The notes: a model not told the origin generated them from the sequence alone. Shown: positions 1-10,598, counted from the first letter of the stretch. The stretch is DNA of 49,300 nt from Acanthaster planci (GCF_001949145.1 NW_019091360.1:211396-260695), one strand, 5' to 3'. Translations and numbers: made by a program.

Positions 1-345
1 TTTCTTGAGATTGTATGTTTATTCCTTCACTCTTATCAGATTCTTCAGTTTCAGGTTCTTGAGATTGTACGTTTATTTCTTCACTCTCATCAGATTCTTC
101 AGTTTCAGGTTCATGAGATTGTACGTTTATTCCTTCACTCTAATCAGATTCTTCAGTTTCAGGTTCTTGAGGTTGTACGTTTATTTCTTCACTTTCATCA
201 TTCTTCAGTTTCACGTTCTTGAGATTGTACGTTTATTTCTTCACTTTCATCATTCTTCAGTTTCAGGTTCTTGAGATTGTATGTTTATTTCTTCACTTTC
301 ATCACTTTCATCAAATTCTTCCGTTTCAGGTTCAGATTCTTCGTT
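1..345. repeat. 54-bp coding minisatellite, about six units
   Basis: The phrase TTCTTCAGTTTCAGG recurs at about 41, 95, 149, 201, 253 and 316 (TTCTTCCG in the last). This gives spacings of 54, 54, 52, 52 and 63 bp. Read on the minus strand, the 54-bp unit encodes an 18-residue acidic repeat (Glu/Asp/Ser/Gln rich) that forms the C-terminal tail of the cysteine-rich ORF at 250-771. The two 52-bp units each lack two bases and break the frame. The array runs off the left edge of the window. Confidence 0.85.
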
Positions 346-771
346 TTCAGGTTTATATTTGGCTCCAATTTCAGCTTCTTGAGATAAGCTTATGTATTGT
401 ACGGTTTTGTCAATCATTAATCCTAATTTTCTCAGTTCAATGTCCAATTCATTTTCTGCTTGGCGTATGGGGTCATTTGGTGTAATTAATTTCAGTTCTT
501 TGTAATGTCCATTTATACACATTAAAAACTCTTTATCACTCAGGTCCACACAATTGACACAATAAGTGCAATCAGAACAACTGATACACTCGATACAATT
601 GCCATAATCCACACAATCAAAACAGCTGAAGCATTCGACACATTTTTGGCAATCAAAGCATTTGGTACACCAGTTGCAAAGTGTACAATGTCTGCATTCT
701 TTACACAAACAGATATAGTCACAGTCTATGCAGTGATTAGAATCGCAGGCATTTATTATGTTGACAGACAT
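250..771 (-). CDS. Cysteine-rich tripeptide-repeat protein with acidic C-terminal repeats
   Basis: A 173-codon ORF. Residues 9 to about 75 hold roughly 21 cysteines, mostly every third residue (C-x-x)n, with short interruptions. The middle (about 85-135) is ordinary and charged. The tail is acidic and built from the 54-bp minisatellite. No signal peptide or membrane segment is visible. The ATG at 771 lies inside the overlapping 56-codon ORF 737-907. A TATA-like 13-mer sits about 55 bp upstream. The stop comes from a 2-bp deletion in a repeat unit, so the ancestral protein was probably longer. Cys arrays of this kind occur in large DNA viruses and could bind zinc or form a disulfide-rich solenoid; that is an analogy, not an identification. 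Function unknown. Confidence 0.5.
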   Translation of the reverse strand: MSVNIINACDSNHCIDCDYICLCKECRHCTLCNWCTKCFDCQKCVECFSCFDCVDYGNCIECISCSDCTYCVNCVDLSDKEFLMCINGHYKELKLITPNDPIRQAENELDIELRKLGLMIDKTVQYISLSQEAEIGAKYKPENEESEPETEEFDESDESEEINIQSQEPETEE

Positions 772-907
772 TTTTACGTTTTTGCAAAAGTGACAATTGA
801 CGTTGAAGTTTGATTTTTCTCGCTTGGTTTTTTATATTTCTATTTTCATATAGATCTCCAAAATAAATCTCATTTTTTCTCAAAGCTTCAAATTTTTGAT
901 TAGTCAT
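737..907 (-). CDS. Small basic 56-codon ORF overlapping the Cys-rich ORF
   Basis: The ATG at 907-905 is preceded by TTAATAAAAACC, close to the sequence in front of the 1517-1714 ORF. The product is Lys/Arg/Gln rich, with a helical-looking middle and two Cys near the end, and stops at TAA 739-737. It begins only 34 bp after the stop of the 942-1400 ORF and overlaps the start of the 250-771 ORF by 35 bp in another frame. Such packing suggests a virus-like genome rather than host DNA. I recognise no family. A chance ORF of this length cannot be excluded. Confidence 0.35.
   Translation of the reverse strand: MTNQKFEALRKNEIYFGDLYENRNIKNQARKIKLQRQLSLLQKRKNVCQHNKCLRF
825..837 (-). promoter_or_regulatory. 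TATA-like 13-mer upstream of the Cys-rich ORF
   Basis: On the minus strand this reads ATATAAAAAACCA. The identical 13-mer occurs at 1714-1726 in front of another ORF of the block. It lies about 55 bp upstream of the ATG at 771 and inside the overlapping small ORF. Confidence 0.5.
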
Positions 908-941
908 GGTTTTTATTAATTGTCATTTACTTGGGATAATT

Positions 942-1400
942 TCAGATCTCAAATTCATCTTCAGAACCAAATCCGCTAAACACTTGTAATACTGATTTAT
1001 TTGAACTAAGGTCGTCATTTCTGATTTTCAACATAGCCACCGATACTTTATATCTAACACTGGCACTGCATGACACTGAATCGTGAGTACCGTAATACAC
1101 GTCTCTTGGACAAATAAAAGATTGCAAGTCACATCTCTTATTTATAAATTTCTCGGTATTTGACGAGTCAATGGGTCTTTTTCGATGATCAAATAGAGAG
1201 GCATAGGGGTCTATTTTAATGTACATTTGGTGCTTTGCCGTGTAAAGTGGTTTAACTACGTATTCAATCTTGTTCAAATCATCAATATCGTGACTGGCTT
1301 TGTAGGTGTTTATGGTATTAGACGGGATATTAGACTTAATGGTAGCTTGAGATTCGATGAACCTATAAACAGCTAAATTTATGTAATCGAGTATTTCCAC
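942..1400 (-). CDS. Unknown 152-residue protein of the virus-like block
   Basis: An intact 152-codon ORF with balanced composition and no low complexity, membrane segment or signal peptide. It has several Cys (residues about 90-110) and an acidic C-terminus. A TATAAATA box lies about 70 bp upstream of the ATG at 1400. The next ORF on the same strand starts 34 bp downstream. I do not recognise the fold or family. Its length, intact frame, own TATA box and tandem orientation with three other short ORFs support real coding origin. An endogenous DNA virus or a Polinton/Maverick accessory gene are the main possibilities; a host single-exon gene is less likely. Confidence 0.45.
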   Translation of the reverse strand: MEILDYINLAVYRFIESQATIKSNIPSNTINTYKASHDIDDLNKIEYVVKPLYTAKHQMYIKIDPYASLFDHRKRPIDSSNTEKFINKRCDLQSFICPRDVYYGTHDSVSCSASVRYKVSVAMLKIRNDDLSSNKSVLQVFSGFGSEDEFEI

Positions 1401-1470
1401 GGTAGGTTGCTGTATTTGGTAGCAGATTTGTCGGCCTGCTAAATTTTCCGGTGTTTTATCTCAAGTGCCG

Positions 1471-1478
1471 TATTTATA
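1471..1478 (-). promoter_or_regulatory. TATA box upstream of the 152-residue ORF
   Basis: TATAAATA on the minus strand, about 70 bp before the ATG at 1400. It is the only strong TATA match in the 116-bp gap between the two ORFs. Confidence 0.5.
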
Positions 1479-1516
1479 CAGCAGGTAAATGCCGTGACAG
1501 GGTTCGATCGTCATCA

Positions 1517-1714
1517 TCAACAGGCATTTATCTTGACTGTTGTGATGATGAAAATAGGCGAGCTGCATACAGTAGCGTGTTGACCTTCTTTAATCACGGG
1601 TTTTGAAATGATTAATTTACTCGGATCAAAAGGACCAAAGGCGACATTGGGATCACACTTGTAGGCATCGAGGTGCTTGTGGTCGTCGGTTATGATGTAG
1701 GTTTGGTTAGACAT
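1517..1714 (-). CDS. Unknown 65-residue protein, first ORF of the virus-like block
   Basis: A 65-codon ORF whose ATG (1714-1712) is immediately preceded by a run of TA dinucleotides and AAAAAACC, so the TATA element ends 8-10 bp from the start codon. No motif is recognised. It is the first of four same-strand ORFs counted from the block edge at about 1969. The 5' leader would be extremely short if the TATA run is used, which is more typical of compact viral genes than of host genes. It may be a chance ORF; the upstream element shared with 825-837 is the main support. Confidence 0.35.
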   Translation of the reverse strand: MSNQTYIITDDHKHLDAYKCDPNVAFGPFDPSKLIISKPVIKEGQHATVCSSPIFIITTVKINAC

Positions 1715-1731
1715 GGTTTTTTATATATATA
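1714..1731 (-). promoter_or_regulatory. TATA run directly before the 65-residue ORF
   Basis: TATATATATA followed by AAAAAACC and then the ATG. It includes the ATATAAAAAACCA 13-mer also found at 825-837. Confidence 0.5.
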
Positions 1732-1969
1732 TAGTCCATTTATTTAAGGTGGTTGTAAAGTCACGAGTTGGGCCGGGCAAGCCGAGACTTGTAGCGGTTG
1801 GGAAAGCGAGGGGAATTCCCAAGTAGAGCTTTGAGTTGTTTATGGAAAGCGCCGGGTCAAAGGTCAAGGTAAGTGAATGGGAAACCCCGGCAAGGGTCTG
1901 TGTGTGTGTTGGAGCGTGGGAGCAGAGTGAAAAATGGGGGTTGGTCCCGAACTCTCTTATCCGTACTAC

Positions 1970-4900
1970 TAAAGTGATAGCCAACAATGACCCTGATACA
2001 AGAAGTATTGTAAATAAATGACGACATGATGATTCACTATGTGATTTAGTATTGATTTGTCAACATTTATTTAAGCCCATTGACTTTGTACACGTTTTCA
2101 AGCCACCATTTGGATAATTTTGAGATATTTGATTGTCATCAAAGTTAATGACAACAATGACCTTGATAAAAACTTGTAGGCTGAATTTATGACGTCATGA
2201 TGAAGTCATCAATTATTTTTGAATGCTTCACTTTCCACTATAGATTTTGCAGATGTTTTTCAAGAGCAGTGTTCGGTACTCTTGTCAGTCTGATTGACTG
2301 CCATCTGTTCTGATATTTTCATAGTTATATTTGTTGAAATGCTTTCTCAAAAATGCCCAAACAGCCTGTGGTTGTTTTAACAACCGTCAAACCTCTAGTT
2401 TCTTTTTCTTGTCCTTTTTCAGACTATTTTCTTCCAAGAGTCGACTTTGGTAGTTTTGTAGATATGATAAGCTTTAAACTTGGGAGACCTTCAGTCATTC
2501 AAGGATGGTCCTAGAAGAAATTCATCATCATGATGATGTCATCAGATGATTTATTATTAAATTCTTTATATTTTGTTTTTCTCCATAGGCTTTGTACATG
2601 TTTTTCCGGACTTCCAGCACTGTTCTTGACCTGATTAGACAGTTAGAGAGGGTTTAGGAAAATAATTGTCATGATGACATCATCACGTGATTTATTATTG
2701 AATTTTGAATATTCATTTTCTTTCCATAGATTTTGAACACGACTGGTGCACTCAAACATCTGAGTGACTTTGTATTGGGGGCATAGGTAGTCCAACAACC
2801 CCTTGGGCAGTAAAAATAAAATCGTTACGATGGTGTCATCAGGGGTCACATGATATGAGATTAAAGTTGTAGTTTTCCCTATAGGTTTTGAACACGTTTT
2901 TCAACTGGCAATATTATTGATCTTAATGAGAATAGTCCCGAACTTTGGCTAAGGATCACTATGAGAACAAAAGAAAAATCTTTTTTTTGTCTCCGTTCAA
3001 TTTCAAATATACCCAAGAGTCCGAATATCAAATAATATTTCAGAATTTTTTTCAATACAAAAACACATGTCACGTGACATGACTTCATAGCTGCAGTTTT
3101 TCTCCATAGGTTTTGTGCACGTTTTTCTAAAGTCAAAGACTGGTGCACTCATACATCTGAGTGACTTTGTATATGGAGCAGAGGTAGTCCAACCCTGACC
3201 CCGTAGGGCTGTTAAAAGAAAATTGTCAAGCTGAAGTCATCAGCAGTCACGTGACCTGAGATTAAAAACTGCAAATTTCTCCATAGGTTTTGTAAATCTT
3301 TTTCTACTTAACACTAATGACTGAGTAGTCAACTTTGGCTCAAGATTACTATGAGAAGGAAAGAGAAATCCGACTAAATTTTCCCTTTCCTTCGAATACA
3401 AATATACCCAGAGGTTAAAATATGAATACTTCATAATTTTTTTTTTCAGTGTGACCACAAATCATGTGACATGCACTTAAAGGATCATTTTTTTGTATGC
3501 GTTTTTCGCGCATTGACTTTGTACATATTTTCAAACCACCTTTACAGTAACTTTGACATCTGCTATCTTTTTAAGTTACAGCCAACAAAGACACTCATAC
3601 AAGAATTAGTTTAGATTTATGACATCATGATGACATCACCTTGTAATTTTTTAAACTTTTTTTTTAGCTTTTTCGGCTGTTTTAGCCTATTGACTTTGAA
3701 CATTTTAAAGCCACCAGTATGGTATTTTTGCAATGCTTAGTCATTGTCAAAGTTAAAGCCATCGAAGACCCTGATACAAAATTATTTTAATTGGATGATG
3801 CCATTGCGTGATTTCCTATCGATTTTTCAATAATTAATTCACCCCATTGACTTTATTGACATCATCTTCTAATTTCTTTCAATTAATTCTTTTATATTTT
3901 GTTTTCCCCATTAAACATCTTGAAATCCGAGACACCTCCATGGTTGTTGCTGTAACAACCACCACCTGTAGTTTCTTCTTCTGACCCAAATCCCCTTTGT
4001 TTTGTACGCATTTCTTCCACCACTCACTTTACTCCTTAAGCAACTTGGATCTTCATTAAACTTACATCAATCTTGAAGGAGCCTTATCCAAAGATGTGCA
4101 TAGAACAATGATGTCATGATGATGTCATCAAGTGATTTATTATTGATTTTTCTATATTTATTTCAGCCCATTGACTTTGTACATTTTTCATGACACTATT
4201 TTGGTGATTTTACAATCTTTAATTGTAACCAAAGTTACAGCCAACAAAAAACCTGATACAAAGATACGTCCAAATTTATGACGTCATGATGACGTCATAA
4301 AATGACTTATTGTCAATAGTTTCAATATTTATTTCAGCCCCCATTGACTTTGTACACATTTTCGAGGCACAATTTTGGGTACTTTGCGATATTAAATTGT
4401 CATCAAAGTTACAGCTGGCAAAGACCCTGATGCAAGATTTATATGAAATGGATATGTCATGATGATGTCATCACCTTATTTTGTATTGATTTTTTAATAT
4501 TTTATTTTGCCCTATATTTTGTACCCATTTTTCAACAGGCACACTTCGGGACGCTGGTCAATCTAACTGCACACTCCTACTCCACCATGTAAAGAGGGTC
4601 CCAGAACTTGTGCATCATCACGACATCATCAGTGGTCACATGAGATAAGATTAAAGGTGCAGTTTTTCTCCATAGAGATTGTAAACGTTTTTGCACTACA
4701 CACTATTATCGAGCATAATGAGTAAGTAATCCTCAACTTCGACTGAGAATTACTACCAGAACGAAAGAGAAATCAGACTAAATTTTCCCTTCCGTTTGAT
4801 TCCAAATATACCCAAGAGTAAGAATATCAAATATTTCATAATTTTCTTTCAGTTTAGACGCAAATCATGTGATGTGAACTTAAAGGAGCAGTTTTTTCTG

Positions 4901-5760
4901 CACACATGTTTACTGCCCTTTGACTTTATACGTTTTCAAGCCACCGTGTTCATAACTCAACAATCTTCAATAGTCATCAAAATAACAGCAAACAAAAACC
5001 GTTATATAATAATGATACTAAGATTATGAAGTCATGATGACTTCATCACCAAGTTTTTCAATTGATTTTTGAATGTTTAATTTTCCCCATAGGTTTTGTA
5101 CATGTTTTCTACTACATACTATTATCGAGCTTAATGAGTGAGTAGTCCTCAACTTTAACCAAAAATTACTACCAGGACGAAAAAGAAATCAGACTAAATT
5201 TTCCCTTTCTTTTGATTACAAATATACCCTAGAGTCATAATATCAAGTAATATTGCACAATTTTTTTTTTCAGTTTAAACGCAAATCACGTGACGTAGGT
5301 TTAAAGGAGCAGTTTTTCTGCATGTGTTTTTAGCCCATTGATTTTGTACATGTTTTCAGGGCATCATTTTGGTAATTTAGCTATCTTCAATTGTCATCAG
5401 AGTTACAGCAAACAAAATAAACTGATACAAAAGCATCATTTTTTTTACATCATGATGACGTCACCTTCTGATTTTTTTAAATAGATTTTTGAATATTTTA
5501 TATTCCCAATAGGTTGTAAGCATGTTTTTTGTTCCACAGCCAGTCTTTGGCAATTTTCTTGATCTGATTGACTGTGTATTAGGTGTGCAATCTTTAAGTC
5601 CCCCCCGCTAGAGAGGGTCCAAGAATAACATTGTCATAATGACTTCATACAGTGTCGGCTGACATAACATTAAAGGAGCAAACTTCACAGAATTATATCT
5701 CCTGAAGGACCTGTCCGATTTGGTTGAAACCTTGCAGGTATCTGGTAAGGCCCCAATTCA
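1970..5760. repeat. Composite satellite array (modules A, B, C, D)
   Basis: This is a non-coding tract built from recurring modules. Module A (about 155-180 bp) starts near CCCATTGACTTTGTAC; copies lie at about 2078, 3510, 3687, 3841, 4168, 4337 and 5335, each with a TCATGATGACGTCA-type palindrome. Module C (about 330 bp) contains AAATATACCCAAGAGT at about 3000, 3405, 4805 and 5222. Module D contains CCTCTAGTTTC and CTTCATTAAACTTACATCA at about 2395 and 4055. A module B fragment ends the tract near 5690-5750. No ORF longer than about 90 codons is supported here. The same modules recur at 8716, 33040, 38454 and 47545. Confidence 0.8.
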
Positions 5761-5798
5761 AAATAGAAACACTTCACCAAGCGGGAAATGTATACCCA

Positions 5799-5970
5799 GC
5801 AAGAAATGAGACCGAGGGGTACCCCCCAACATGTCCAATCACTATACACATTCCAAACTATTGTTACTTAACACATCCCCCCCAAGATTTCTGAAAGGAA
5901 TTCCCCAGATTCCTGCGAGACAATGACCAACACAAAGCACGGGGGGGGTTCTCTCCATCTCATACCTTGC
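5799..5970. mobile_element. MITE copy 1, TIR GCAAGAAATGAGAC
   Basis: It opens with GCAAGAAATGAGACCGAGG and closes with the inverted counterpart CTCATACCTTGC. The interior shares GTCCAATC-CTATACAC and ACTATTGTTAC-TAACACA with the copy at 6509-6640. It carries no coding sequence and lies at the edge of the satellite. The family is not identified. Confidence 0.6.
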
Positions 5971-6508
5971 TGCAAATGGGGAAATGATTGCCCTTAATCT
6001 AACTGCATATGGGCAATGCTTGCAAGGGAGTTGGTTATGCAGCAATCTCTTTGACGCCTACCACCATTTCCCCCATCTTGGTACAAAAGCCTTGATTTCC
6101 AACTTACCATGGATGGTTATTGTGTATCGGCTTTGTTGTGTAAATTAGGCCAGTTAATCCACAGGCCTAGCACAACTTATTCAGAAAAGCGAAGCAATTA
6201 ATCTTTTACCAAAAGATTAAATCCATCAGAGTCAGCAGGCCTACATGATTCACTAAGTCTCATGTCACTGAATTAAAATCTGGAGTTTTCTTTCCCAAAA
6301 TTTAGCACTGTCAGGCAGTGATTTCCACAATATAGATTTGTCAAAAATTGGAATAGACAATAGAAAAAATGGAAAACATTATAGATGCAACAATCACGGG
6401 ACTTCTAAATCAATCTAAAAAAGTAAGATAAGAGAAGTCGACTAATCTTGGTATTTAAGGGCAGTGTGGCAAACTGAAGTCCATATCCATGTAAACAGTA
6501 GTATACCA

Positions 6509-6640
6509 GGCAAGATATGGGACGAAGGGGTACCCCCCTTAGCTGTCCAATCCCTATACACTCTAGACTATTGTTACCTAACACACGCCCCTAGAAGTCT
6601 CTAAAGAATTCCTGAAATTTCTCCCCGTCCCATATCTTGC
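6509..6640. mobile_element. MITE copy 2, TIR GCAAGATATGGGACG
   Basis: The left end GCAAGATATGGGACG is mirrored exactly by CGTCCCATATCTTGC at the right end. The length is about 132 bp and the interior is shared with copy 1. No clear target-site duplication can be assigned because the flanks also resemble copy 1 for about 10 bp. Confidence 0.65.
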
Positions 6641-6845
6641 TTCAAATGTACGGTAGTACAAGCCCATCCCCAACCCCCCCCCCCAATTTTTGACATATCA
6701 ATGGGCTGGGGTCCCAGCTGTTGATGAACAGCTCTATGACTCAACCACAAGCAACAATGGAGTGTAATCCTTAAAGCTCTCTATTGTTACAAAACATCAC
6801 CCAGGAGTGGTGTTCATTGAACCACAAGCCATTTAAGATTTCAAA

Positions 6846-8455
6846 AATCAAGATTTATTTATTTATATATTTATTCCATTTCTTTACCCAGGGTATGCCC
6901 AGTTTCAAACTGGTTTCCATTGGGGCCCTGTGAACATAAATGAATACAATAGTTAGAAACTCATGATGGAAAGTAAAATGGACAAATACGACAAACATTA
7001 ATATAAAAAAAAAACAGACCACTACAACATCGTACACATGTAAACATTTAAATAATCAAGGCATTAATTAAACACTGATCATTGGATGGGCGAAAATCCT
7101 GCACAAAAAAAAACTATAGAAAAAAAAGAACACAGGGAAATTTCCAATCTGGCTCCAATGAACTTTGGCAACCAAGTTAACAACTCCATGGACTAAACTT
7201 TTTGGACTAAACAGCACTGGTCATGGCCTTCCTTAGTTCTGATTTGAATGTCCCTAAAGAGTCTATACTTCTGAGTTGCTCTGGCAAATTGTTCCATATT
7301 TTTTACCTTTCACCGCAAAACTTTGAGCGTAGCATTCTTTTTCGACTAAAGGGACTTTAAGTGCCTTGTTAACTGAGTATCTTGTTTCGCGAATCTGTGT
7401 GAGTGGCATAAACAGATTTGTCATATATATAGGTGCTAATTTGTTTAGACATTTAAAAACAAAATCAGTTTTTTAGATCTAACTCTCTCGGAAAATGGTA
7501 CCCAGTTCAGTGTAGCAAACATATTTGCTGAGGGAGTGAGAGAGGTGCATTTGAGTGCAGCTCTTTTTAGACATTTGTTAAGAGTGGTATCGTGGGATAT
7601 GTATCTTCCTTCCCATACCGTGGAACCATATTCTAGAGTTGGCATAACTAAGCTATTAAATGAAAAGTGTGCGCAGGCTACTTTGTCCGACGTAGTTCCA
7701 GATTCTGTTTAACATACCTAATTTAGATGAGACTGTTTTTCTTACGTAATCAACATGTGGGCCCCAACTTAGTGTTTCCTCAATAATAACTCCCAAGCAT
7801 TTGCAAGATTTTTCTTTGACAATTGGGCTATCAGCAATGCAGAGGTTCAATTCTGTATTGGTGGTTTTCTGCCTTGAGCCAATAAGCATGCATTTGGTTT
7901 TGTTTGTATTTAGTTCAGGTTTGTTTCTTGAGCACCAATGTAGAATTCTGTCAAGAGCTACATTCAGATTCCTTCCTATTTCATTATTTCATTAATATTG
8001 GAAGAGCTGCACGTTAAAGTGGAGTCATCTACATGCATATTCAAGTTACAATTTGGTGGGATACAGGATGGCCGATAACTTGTGTAAATAATGAATAAAA
8101 GCGGTCCTAATATCAAACCCTGTGGGACACCAAAGGTTAGTGGCAGAACCTTTGATATCTTACCCTCAATATTTACCGACTGACTATACGGCCGCTTAGG
8201 TATGATTTAAACCAACCGATTAGTGAAGTAGACATGTTAAGCCTTTTCAATTTTTCCAGAAGAATTTCATGGTCAACACAATCAAATGCTTTACACTACC
8301 TGTAACTTCTCCATGCTCCATAGCCAGGAAACATCTATTTGTCAAATCGCGTAGGGTGGTTTTAGTTGAGTGCAAGGGTCTAAATCCTGACTGGCAACTA
8401 GGAATGAGGTTATTTTCTTCCAGGTAAGTGTATACTGACGAGTGCACCAATCATT
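6846..8455 (-). pseudogene. 5'-truncated LINE (CR1/L2/jockey-like) reverse transcriptase remnant
   Basis: Read on the minus strand, the reverse transcriptase appears in order. About 8450-8247 carries the QSGFRP block with HST, typical of the finger region. About 8132-8116 has GVPQG followed by LGPLLF. About 8035-8018 has VDD where Y/F-x-DD is usual. 7889-7656 holds the KCLGV and LSW blocks, and 7645-7445 the C-terminal LEYGSTVW block with a final NWVPFSERVR. Frameshifts separate all of these. The endonuclease and ORF1 are absent. The 3' UTR ends near 6846 in an AAATA-rich tail, as in CR1-type elements. It sits inside the satellite and MITE tract and cannot be functional. Confidence 0.85.
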
Positions 8456-8715
8456 TTCTACAACATTATAATCACACACGATAATAGAACTTTTAATAAA
8501 TATATAAATATGATAGAATGATACAATACACTTTAGAAAGGATACTGTAGGGGGGTACCCAGTGAAAGCAATGTTTGTAGATTTGGGCCCCGTTTGTAAC
8601 GTTACTTATTAAATTACAAACACACACAAAAAACACACAAAAGTGACTCCCTACTGTCGCCCGCTTTACTCTAAAGCAGGTAAGGAGCTTATCGTTTATC
8701 TATCATTTCCCACTT

Positions 8716-9300
8716 CATGAACCGTTTCTATTTTGACTTAGTGCCTCAAAGGGAAGTGCAATAGACAAAAATTAACCTCATGTCATAATGACGTCACCAT
8801 GTGACCAGTCACATGACATTAAAGGTGCACTGTTTCAAGCAATGTATCTTGTAAAGTACTTGTCCGATTGGGTTCAAACCGTGTGTTTATCTTGAAAGGG
8901 GAGGGCTTCAGACGAATAATGACATGATGTGATGTCGACGTCATCAGAAAACAAGTCAGGTGACATTAAAGGTGCACTCTTCAAAGCACTTTATCTTGTG
9001 AAGTACACATTCAATTGGGTTCAAAACTTGCAGATCTTTTGAAAAGGAAAAGTTTGAGACAAATATTGCCTCAGGTGTTTAGGACTTCATCGTGTGACTA
9101 GTCACATGACAGAGGCACATTCTTTACAGCCCTATATCTCATGAACTACATGTCTGATTGGGCTGTAATTTGGTAGATAGCTAGAGTGGGAAGTGTTATG
9201 GACAAGGTGACATGATGTAAAGGGTGCAATTTAAATTCATTGTATCTTCTAATTTCCGAAAGGGTTCTAATAGTTGTTAAAATGACGTCACCAAAAACAT
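8716..9300. repeat. Satellite module B tandem copies
   Basis: The phrase ACATTAAAGGTGCACT recurs at about 8817 and 8962, with a degraded copy near 9106, giving a period of about 145 bp. Each unit contains GTACTTGTCCGATTGGGTTC-like text and a TGACGTCA-type palindrome. No coding sequence. Confidence 0.75.
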
Positions 9301-9302
9301 TA

Positions 9303-9470
9303 TTAGAGACTTTGGGAACTCTTGGATAGATGCTTGAGTAAGAAGTGAGAAATCCAAATGTGGGGATATCTCAAATTATGGAATGCCACTTTCTTTAGTA
9401 AAAAAAGAAAAGGCGGAAAAGCCCTTTGCTCTGTCCTTGAGACGGATAAAACCTCTCGTTCTTCTTGTTG
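9303..9470. repeat. Dispersed repeat D, copy 1
   Basis: From GACTTTGGGAACTCTTGGAT to AGACGGATAAAACCTCTCG this matches 38454-38610 closely, with small substitutions and indels. In the second copy it leads directly into satellite module D, so it is probably part of the same higher-order repeat. Confidence 0.75.
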
Positions 9471-10595
9471 TTTATTTGTATTTGTTACTGTACATTTGGA
9501 ATCAGAAATAAGTATCAATGATGATGATAATCTATGGTAAAAATTCATACAACTTTAGATGACATACGTACAGTATATGCTATTCTGTGAATGAATAGAT
9601 GTGAATAGCCTTATTTTTCAGAGTATGCTATAAAAGGTTAACAGAAATATAAAACATTTAGTTCACGTAAAGTGTTGCAAAATAACAATAAATATGTAAC
9701 CATTTCAAAAACACCATAAAAATAATTTTTGCCCCATTAATCATGACCCCAAAATGAGTAAAAAGATCATGAAAATCCCCTCTTGGCCATTTGAGCTCCC
9801 AGGCTGATTTGATGATATCATCGGCAGAACACCTACATGTACATGTGGCAGCGTAGCGAGCGGGGAGTGTGGGGGGGATGTTGAACCCCCCCCAATAATT
9901 CTTTTCAGTTGGCAAATAAAGGGTCAGTCGGCAAATGAAATTGAAATGGACGTCATGAATTATTGATGTACACCGACGAGTCGGCCACCAGTGTTTCCCT
10001 GAAGTTGCCTGAAGGTGTGTAATGCTTACAAAATAACTGCTAGCCTTCTCAGGATTAACATCAGTTTTTGTCTGAATCTGCCCGTCCTACGGTCCAAAGT
10101 CAGGTTGCGGAGTCCTGTGTGTATTTTATATGTGCCTGTCCGAGTCATGGCCAATCACGATTGCCGTGCATGGTCCCACTCAGTTTCCTTACATACACAA
10201 GGTTCATGGTTCAAGGTACCTGTGTGTACATGAACGCTGCGTTCGAGCAAGCTACTCGTGTTAACTTGAATAAATAGGGTTCAAATTTCTGTCGGAGAAC
10301 TGCGAATCCTGATCTCCACTGCCTTACAGGTGATTCTGTTACAACGTCCTGTGGTCCAATGGTCCATGGATTTTTGCTAGAAAATTTACAGGAGCAGCTC
10401 CTTGAACTCCAAAACCGATCATCATTTTTTTGATTTTTTTGCACAATTGCACTGGTTCCTGCCGTGTAAAGTTGATTGAGCACACCTGCTACCCTGCTGC
10501 AGTTGTAAAGTCTATGTGTAACCACTCCAAACGTCTGGCTTGAGAATCTACTGAAACACCACCTCCCCCTAATACCCACAGAGTTTCACACATAC
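9471..10595. other. No gene recognised
   Basis: AT-rich at first, then mixed. ORFs at 9658-9915 and 10211-10579 (minus) show no domain, no promoter and no splice support. A G-rich segment near 9850-9900 resembles dispersed repeat debris. Confidence 0.5.
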
Positions 10596-10598
10596 TTA

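Larger units (their letters stand above)
1..1969 (-). other. Virus-like or Polinton-like compact gene block, right boundary at about 1969
   Basis: Four short minus-strand ORFs with their own TATA-like elements are packed with 34-bp or negative spacing. Outside the ORFs, 1740-1969 is a G-rich leader without ORFs on the expected strand. At about 1969 the sequence switches abruptly to satellite: AAAGTGATAG followed by the GACCCTGATACAAG phrase found in other copies. Read outward on the minus strand the block begins AGTAGTACGG. Polinton termini characteristically start with AG, so a Polinton end is possible. The other end lies outside the window, and no polymerase, integrase or capsid gene is visible, so the assignment is open. 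Confidence 0.45.

Noticed and set aside
5-485. Plus-strand ORFs through the minisatellite, rich in Phe/Leu/Tyr
   Set aside because: They are mirror readings of the acidic coding repeat on the minus strand; the 54-bp period keeps any frame open.
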